Shown one piece after another: positions 58,691-64,000 of a DNA stretch of 64,000 nt. The DNA lies in the NCBI GenBank assembly GCA_951213105.1, contig OX578145.1:13398707-13462706 (forward strand). Direction: 5' to 3'. The first letter of the stretch is position 1, and the number at the start of each line of letters is the position of its first letter. The position numbers and the translations under genes are program-made. Source of the DNA: Amaurobius ferox (lineage: Eukaryota; Arthropoda; Arachnida; Araneae; Amaurobiidae). A model generated the notes under the pieces. The model saw only the letters and a list, made by a program, of their open reading frames with translations, did no database searches and was not told the DNA's origin.

Positions 58691-60029
58691 AAAAATTTAG
58701 TATTTCTTTTCTTAGAAATGTGATGTATATCTTTTTCTGTTTATTTTATACCTATAATTTTTACCTTACACATTTTATATCTTATTCTTCGTCGGTGAAC
58801 TCTGGAGAATAAATTCTCTTTAGCTACAGTTAGGAGATTTTATGCTGCGTCACAAAGTTTTATGGTTGTCGTCTAGCACTTTTAAACTCATAAATTTCTG
58901 CAATACTTATTTTGTTGGCTTTCCTGAAAAGATGGAGTTAGGGGCGATAAATTTGTTTTTCACGTGCTTTTTGTTGCAATTCACCAGGAAAAAGTTTACC
59001 TGCACCTTAAATGCAGGTCTCAGTAATGTGGAACCTCCTTTCTGCGTAGAAAATGTGTGTTGATTGTTGTGAATAAATTATGTAGTTTGGAGGTGTTTTT
59101 GGGTGTGTATATATTAGAAAACAATGCATTAGGATGTGTATATATTAGGATGTTAATACTTATATGCAAAATGTAAATTTGAAAAACGTTATAAAACATT
59201 AAATAAAATAAACAAACTTAAATTTGAGAAAATTCGTTGCATATCTGGATTGAAGTATTTGTTGATATTTCTGGTTGGTATTAATATTTATTTCCTTTTA
59301 ATAAATTAATATTAATAAAAAATTACTGCATTTTTATTCTGATAATTTTTGGGTTCCGCATCGCGTTCGTTGTTACTGTTGAATCTGTTAGCATCGTCAT
59401 TTTTGGAGCCTATTCCAAACACTGAGAAAATGTTTTGAATCCATCTGTTGTCCTTTTTCTTCTCTTCTAAGTTTCTTTCTTTCATCTTTTCTATTTTCCA
59501 TTCGCCAAAGAACTTCTTCGTAGGACACGCCTAATGCAACTATTTAGGTTGGCGTTTTAACAAAATTTTCATTTCTTGGCGCAATTTCTTATAATATAGT
59601 TGCTTGTGTTTAAGAATTTTGTTGATCTTATGGAGGTAAGTGTATTCATGTAGCTATTAATTGTATTGGAAAATTATCATCAACCAGAATAATTATAAGA
59701 TCATTACTTTAAGGAGTTTTGCTAGGATAGGCATCTGTGTTTTCTGGATATCCAGTTAATACCCAAGGGGTTTTGCAGTCACTGATAACCTCATCACCTC
59801 GTTTGTGCTAACGAGCGGAAATGATTGCGAAACAGATGGTGATGAATATCAGTTGAATTTTCTTTGCTTGACATTTTTTCGCCTTGTTGTAGAGCAGAAG
59901 TCGCTTCACTGCAAATACTTTCAAGCAACAATAAATGGACATTATTGTTTTGTCATAGCAAATAAAATTGCTGCTTGTGAGAATATAAATTTTAGATATT
60001 TCATTAAAGAAAGCAGGCATATGAAAGTT
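58691..60029 (-). other. Mostly non-coding; weak exon-like segments on the minus strand
   Basis: The minus frame 59530-59312 is open for about 72 codons, including an ATG at 59485: MKERNLEEKKKDNRWIQNIF then a hydrophilic Asn-rich tail, stop at 59312-59314. Further down, minus 59048-59007 reads KGGSTLLRPAFKVQ between an acceptor-like TTTCTACGCAG and a donor-like GTAAAC. None joins into a proven gene. Plus frames at 58842-59063 and 59805-60035 have no support. Confidence 0.25.
59312..59485 (-). CDS. Possible small or terminal coding exon, unknown
   Basis: 57 codons from ATG at 59485 to TAA at 59312; the frame is open a further 15 codons upstream (CPTKKFFGEWKIEK) with a weak acceptor. Very charged start, Trp at residue 15, glycine-rich FGIGSKNDD, then Asn/Glu-rich end. 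No family recognised. Base composition is less AT-rich than around it, which is the main reason for listing it. Confidence 0.22.
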   Translation of the reverse strand: MKERNLEEKKKDNRWIQNIFSVFGIGSKNDDANRFNSNNERDAEPKNYQNKNAVIFY

Positions 60030-60192
60030 AGGTGACTACTGCTGTTCCAAGGGCATTTTTAGCCTTCTTCTTTAGGTCACAAACGATGTTCTCTTATTAA
60101 TAGTTCTGTTTTAGCGGTTGTTAAGAGGAGACACTATTTGTGAGCTGAGAAAGAGTGCTAAAATGCCCTCGAAACAATTGTAGTCACCCAAT
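60030..60192. mobile_element. Small inverted-repeat element (MITE-like)
   Basis: Left arm 60032-60096 (GGTGACTACTGCTGTTCCAA, GGGCATTTTTAGCC) and right arm 60122-60190, whose inverse reads GGTGACTACAATTGTTTCGA, GGGCATTTTAGCAC. Ends GGTGACTAC/GTAGTCACC are perfect. Total about 160 bp with a 25-bp loop. Confidence 0.65.
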
Positions 60193-60369
60193 TTTGGTAT
60201 GTCTGCATTCTTTCAAGAAGTTGTTTAGCACCTACCGTAAGCCGTTCTCGAGAAATTTGTAATGTTACTTTTTCATAAAATGTGAGATATCTATAGAAAT
60301 AATAAGCGAATTACATAAAATTTGGTATGATTATTTTACAAAACTAATAAAACTAGAATAATTTTGTTG

Positions 60370-60660
60370 AAAGCGCTACACAACAAAGAGTGTTAGTATC
60401 CACCAGTTTCGAAGACAAAAATCAGCCTTCTATGTCAGGATATATAAAGCGTAACTTCCATTATGAGATCAAGATTGGCGACTGATGCAAGAACAGAAAA
60501 CATGCCTGAAGCAGGGAAAGGGTGTTGCCAACGGCGAAAGAAGAAAATAGAGGGAAAACACAGGAGGAAAGAACAAGTGGTGGGGCACAATGAATGAAGG
60601 GTAAAATACCAAAGAAAAAAGTGAATGTCCAGCAAAATGTTAATAAAAGTCCAATTCAAT
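60370..60660 (-). mobile_element. Penelope-like element terminal fragment
   Basis: ACCAGTTTCGAAGAC (60402), TATGTCAGGATATAT (60431), GATTGGCGACTGATGCAAG and GGGTGTTGCCAACGGCGAAA keep the order found at 39765-40025. On the minus strand CCTGACATAGAAGG...CTTCGAAACTGG has a CTGA/GAAAC pair as in hammerhead ribozymes, but the full CTGATGA core is not kept. A 74-codon minus frame is a by-product. Confidence 0.5.
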
Positions 60661-60904
60661 TAAAAATAGCAAATAACCGGTTTAGAAAACTACATGAGCC
60701 GAATAAATCAGCGGTGAAAATAAAATTTTAAATAATTACGAAATATACGTAGAATAAAAAAGGGTGTTTGAATGCTTAAAGAGATGACATCGTCAACAAA
60801 AGCAACGAAAAATGAAAGGGTAAAAATTGCGGAAATATTAAAAAGAAAGCAGACGCATCGAAAAATTTAACCAGAGATTTCCATGCAGAAAAGAAGAAAG
60901 AACA
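60661..60904. other. No supported gene
   Basis: A-rich spacer between a Penelope-like end and a HINE-like element. Confidence 0.35.
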
Positions 60905-60910
60905 ATTTTT

Positions 60911-60954
60911 AACACTTTACAACAAAGTTGAAAAGTGTTTATGACTTTGTTCAT

Positions 60955-60985
<31 letters not shown>

Positions 60986-62165
60986 GTCTGTCTGTCCGTT
61001 AGCACGATAACTGCCGTAAAAATGACTTAATCAAAATGAAATTTTAGTATGTTGTTCAGACGGTCTATAGGACCTATGGGAATATAAATGAATAATATCA
61101 CCCAATTAGTTTTGGATTGAACCCGGGTTGAAAAAATGGAATACATTGAGCCCTATGGGACCTAATTTTTCAAACATTTTTTAAGCGAATTTAAAATTCA
61201 CAAATTGCTTCGAAAATTTTAGGCAATATTCAAATTGTTCCATAAAATATATAAAAAAAAATTCAGCGAAATATATTCAGTAGTTTTTTAAATAAAAATT
61301 AAAATAATAATAATACCTCTTATATGAAGCGATCACGTGTCCATGATATGAAACGATCACATGACCCACTTCAAAATGATATATGGCATCCATCTTGTCT
61401 CAAAATCGTGATTTTTAAAGTTCTTTCTAATTCATATTGAGTGTTGTATCCATCCTAAAACTACTTTATTTTGGCCTAAATTCTGTGCATCTACATACTT
61501 TAACAACGCAATGACAATATATTTCAGTTTAAATGCTCATACAAATTTGATTATTTCTACTATTAAGCCTATTTTTCACCTAAGTAAAATGTAAAGAGCA
61601 AAATATGTAGAATGAGTTGTATTAGAATCGCTGTAATTCTTTAACACAAAATCATTTAGTCCATGGAGTCTGCATGGCTGATATGAATGAAATATTCATT
61701 GATTTTAGAAAGAGAAGGACGATAATTTTCGATGAAGTTTTACGCATAGAGTTTTACTTACTTGTAGCTCCATGGTCTTAATTTTTAAATAATATAAATT
61801 ATTATAGTATTGTGATGAATGACATGAATGGGGGAATTATTTATGAATGAAATGTTGCTTTTATAGAGAGAGCCAGGCGTGTTATTTTTTCTATGACGTC
61901 ATTTGAAAGGATTTCAGTTGTTTTCGATGAAGTTTTCAAATATAATAAATTATCGTAGTATTATGATAATTCTAAAATTATTACCGAGGAATGTATCACA
62001 TTTTAGAGGTTAAGGTTTCAAATATAATAAATTAATGTAGTATTGTGATAAGTTTTAAAATATTACCGAGGAATGTATTGCATTTTAGACATGTTTAAAT
62101 AAAATTGCATTGAAGTTGGAAAGTGTTTCATAATCAATGCTTTAAGCATGATTGATCTTTCTTGT
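60911..62165 (+). mobile_element. HINE-like family 2, long plus copy
   Basis: 5' hairpin 60911-60939 (AACACTTTACAACAAAGTTG and AAAAGTGTT), (GTCT)n at 60956-60998, TTAGCACGATAACTGCCGTA, CCAATTAGTTTTGGATTGAA, a body with internal duplication (ACCGAGGAATGTAT at 61983 and 62063), and 3' end TTGGAAAGTGTTTCATAATC with hairpin AATCAATGCTTTAAGCATGATT. Faces the copy at 57363-58690, 2.2 kb away. Confidence 0.7.
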
Positions 62166-62418
62166 TATTAATAAGGAAGTTTGACTGTGACACAATCGAG
62201 AAATTCTCAAGAAAGTCCAATTTAAAATTGGAATTTTAAAATTGGAGTCAAAATGATCTTAGTTTCTGAAAAATTGAAAACATGATTAGAGTATTGTAAC
62301 CGATTAAAATCATGAATATTTTAATCTGTAAAAGCCATTAACCTATTGAATATTTTTAGCTAGATCCAGTAATGAGAAAGCTCTAATTTGTATTATTATT
62401 TTATTTTGAAAAAGTCGC

Positions 62419-62462
<44 letters not shown>

Positions 62463-63294
62463 TTTATTTTATTTTCCATTTTATTTTGCTAGGGGTGAGG
62501 AGGATGTGCATTTGATTTAAATTTATATTTTGTCTTATTTTATTTCTATTTAATTTTATATGAGCAAGAAAAATTATTTATTCTTAATTTTATTACTTTT
62601 AATTCTTTTTACCTTTAATTTTATTTTTAATTTTAATTAATATACTTTTTTCTTGGTTCAAATAAGTCGCACAATAAAAGCTGTTATTTCATGATTAAAA
62701 ATAATATGGAGGTGAGACTGCATTTATGTGTCTTATTTCCTTCTTTATATAATAAGCAAAATTATTAGAAGCAAAGAAGTGGCTTTAATATTCTAATTAA
62801 CTCCAAGCTGAAAGAATGCGGACAGAAACACAATCTTCTATAATTGGGTTTTCTTGTGGCATCCGACTCATTTCTGATAATTGAGACAAACTCCTCCTGG
62901 CGTGAAGTGTTGGAATTACGAAGTTAGATGTTGCCCACGTCTTCAACGTTCCGCTTCACGCACTTGTAATTTTGGAGGGTCTGCGAAAATGCATGCCGGG
63001 AAAAACTTTTAATGAGTCTAAATATGTGTGCTCAAATAAGCCAACAGTAATTAGAACCTTGTTAAGACCATGGACGCCCAATAATTAGAACTCTGTCGTT
63101 ATTTGGTTTAAGGAACAACTTTCTGTATTTAATAAAGCAATATGAAGACCTATTGGGTTGGTGGAAAATGTTACGTCTAAATTTAAGCTGGTAGTTTTCA
63201 TCTACTTTATATTCGTCAAACTAAAAGGGAATTATGCATTAAAACTGTAGTAAAATCGTCGTAATTATGCTTTTTATTATTTGACGAAAAATTA
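62166..63294. other. No supported gene
   Basis: AT-rich, with an (AT)n microsatellite at 62421-62458. 62880-63000 is GC-richer (CTCCTCCTGGCGTGAAG and its partial inverse CTTCACGCACTTG) but gives no gene or known RNA. Confidence 0.35.
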
Positions 63295-63309
63295 TACACT
63301 TTACTATCC

Positions 63310-63366
63310 CCGGCCATACAAGCAGCAACCATAGGCCTTCGGGTTGGTCGTGTGGTCTGGGCTTTC
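63310..63366 (+). mobile_element. 57-bp SINE stub with perfect 15-bp target duplication
   Basis: TACACTTTACTATCC occurs at 63295-63309 and again at 63367-63381. The 57 bp between contain CAGCAACCATAGGCCTTCGG then GTTGGTCGTGTGGTCTGGGC, which matches the 3' end of the window's SINE (CAGTTACCTTACACCTTTCT, GGTAGGTCGGACGGTCTGGG). It lacks the tRNA head and (AAC)n tail. Confidence 0.7.
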
Positions 63367-63381
63367 TACACTTTACTATCC

Positions 63382-63851
63382 ATATTAAAAAAATGTTGTG
63401 CCTAATACGTTATGCCCATCCCATTCCTTATTCTACATAAATTAAATTTTAAGAATACTATATTTTAAATATTTTCATTACATTCTTTTTGAAATACAGG
63501 GGAATTCGAAACTCTGTGTACAAACTTTAATGGGAGATAGACATTTTTAGTATATGAATGTACATAAGCAGTCGTCCCCCTTTGGCTTTAGAGGGGGTTC
63601 TTTCGGCACACAAATGAAAGGCAGTGGGTGTGAGCAACATTTTTATTTACAGCATTCTGCAGGTTTACAGCAATGTGGCAGTAGTTGATCAAAGAAGCAA
63701 TCGCCAACAGTAATACATATCTGCATTGATTTCCTTATAATTTCTAAGATTTCCGGCATTTTACGAGCACTGACAGCAACTCCTCCATTTCTTTTGGCAG
63801 TCTCATACGTTAGATGTATGTCAGCTATGTGGACATTGTTTCTTTCTATCC
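63382..63851. other. No supported gene
   Basis: A 92-codon minus frame (63643-63921) runs from here into the SINE relic. Its upstream half reads SINE sequence, and no domain is recognised. Confidence 0.35.
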
Positions 63852-64000
63852 ATACCTTCCGGCCTACTCGAAAGTGTAAGGTATCGGGTTGAATGTCTGG
63901 GAAGTTTAAGCCGGAAGCCAATGGAGGGAGACAATTAGAGCCATACTTTCCTTTAACCTATCACCTTTGGTTGGATTTTAGGATCTACGAATTTTTCGTG
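63852..64000 (-). mobile_element. Diverged SINE, cut by window end
   Basis: TACCTTCCGGCCTACTCGAA AGTGTAAGGTA corresponds to the reversed SINE tail, then GTTTAAGCCGGAAGCCAATG and CCTATCACCTTTGGTTGGAT follow the SINE body order. The tRNA head would lie beyond 64000. Confidence 0.55.

Overview
This is AT-rich animal DNA and contains no bacterial gene organisation. Coding sequence is scarce, introns have GT..AG borders, and the window is full of microsatellites, tRNA-derived SINEs, Tc1-like and hAT-like DNA elements, LINE and Penelope-like relics, and repeated families of short non-autonomous elements. The LINE relic at 31.0 kb (a TGHDCLGEHLHRIG...CPLC...H...C tail) resembles sequences abundant in arthropods, including spiders. 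An arthropod, possibly an arachnid, is my best guess, but nothing here proves the taxon.

The only gene I can assemble with confidence lies on the + strand at 8260-13990: four coding exons, a consistent reading frame across three GT..AG introns, 129 residues, a TGA stop and AATAAA signals at 14146-14160. I do not recognise the protein. It has a short basic N-terminus, an acidic middle and a C-terminal third with four cysteines. Its promoter plus first coding exon exists twice, at about 1334-2010 and 7735-8430. Both copies keep a full TGACGTCA (CRE) site, a CCAAT box, a TATA box, a TCATT initiator-like site and an exon encoding the identical 15-residue start MKVWKAIKRFFGGKK, differing only at three synonymous third positions. 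This pair of apparent alternative promoters is the most interesting feature of the window.

Layout: 1-1.34 kb, tandem non-autonomous elements; 1.3-2.0 kb, upstream promoter/exon 1A; 2.0-7.7 kb, intergenic sequence with a pair of elements at 3.8-5.2 kb; 7.7-14.2 kb, the main gene; 14.2-14.5 kb, a 30-bp minisatellite; 15-24 kb, SINEs, further elements, one possible terminal exon (22480) and a Penelope-like fragment with a GIY-YIG motif; 24.9-26.4 kb, a long unclassified repeat with a second copy at 46.8-48.3 kb; 27-34.2 kb, a MITE, SINE pieces, two Tc1-like pseudogenes, a LINE tail, a 20-bp minisatellite inside a transposase, and a hAT-like MITE carrying a long palindrome; 36-40.4 kb, element fragments, a Penelope end and a composite SINE; 41.9-53.9 kb, more element families, a MITE built of 18-bp palindromes and a 28-bp perfect palindrome; 53.9-62.2 kb, complete inverted copies of two element families, Penelope ends and a possible minus-strand exon at 59.3 kb; 62.2-64 kb, AT-rich sequence with a 57-bp SINE stub and a SINE relic running off the end.

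Most of the repeats have one architecture: a hairpin end containing a short motif (TACTTTCC or AACACTTT), a GT/GTCT microsatellite, a body, then the inverse of that motif followed by a second small hairpin. This resembles Helentron-type non-autonomous Helitrons (HINE). That assignment is inference; the architecture itself is visible in the sequence.
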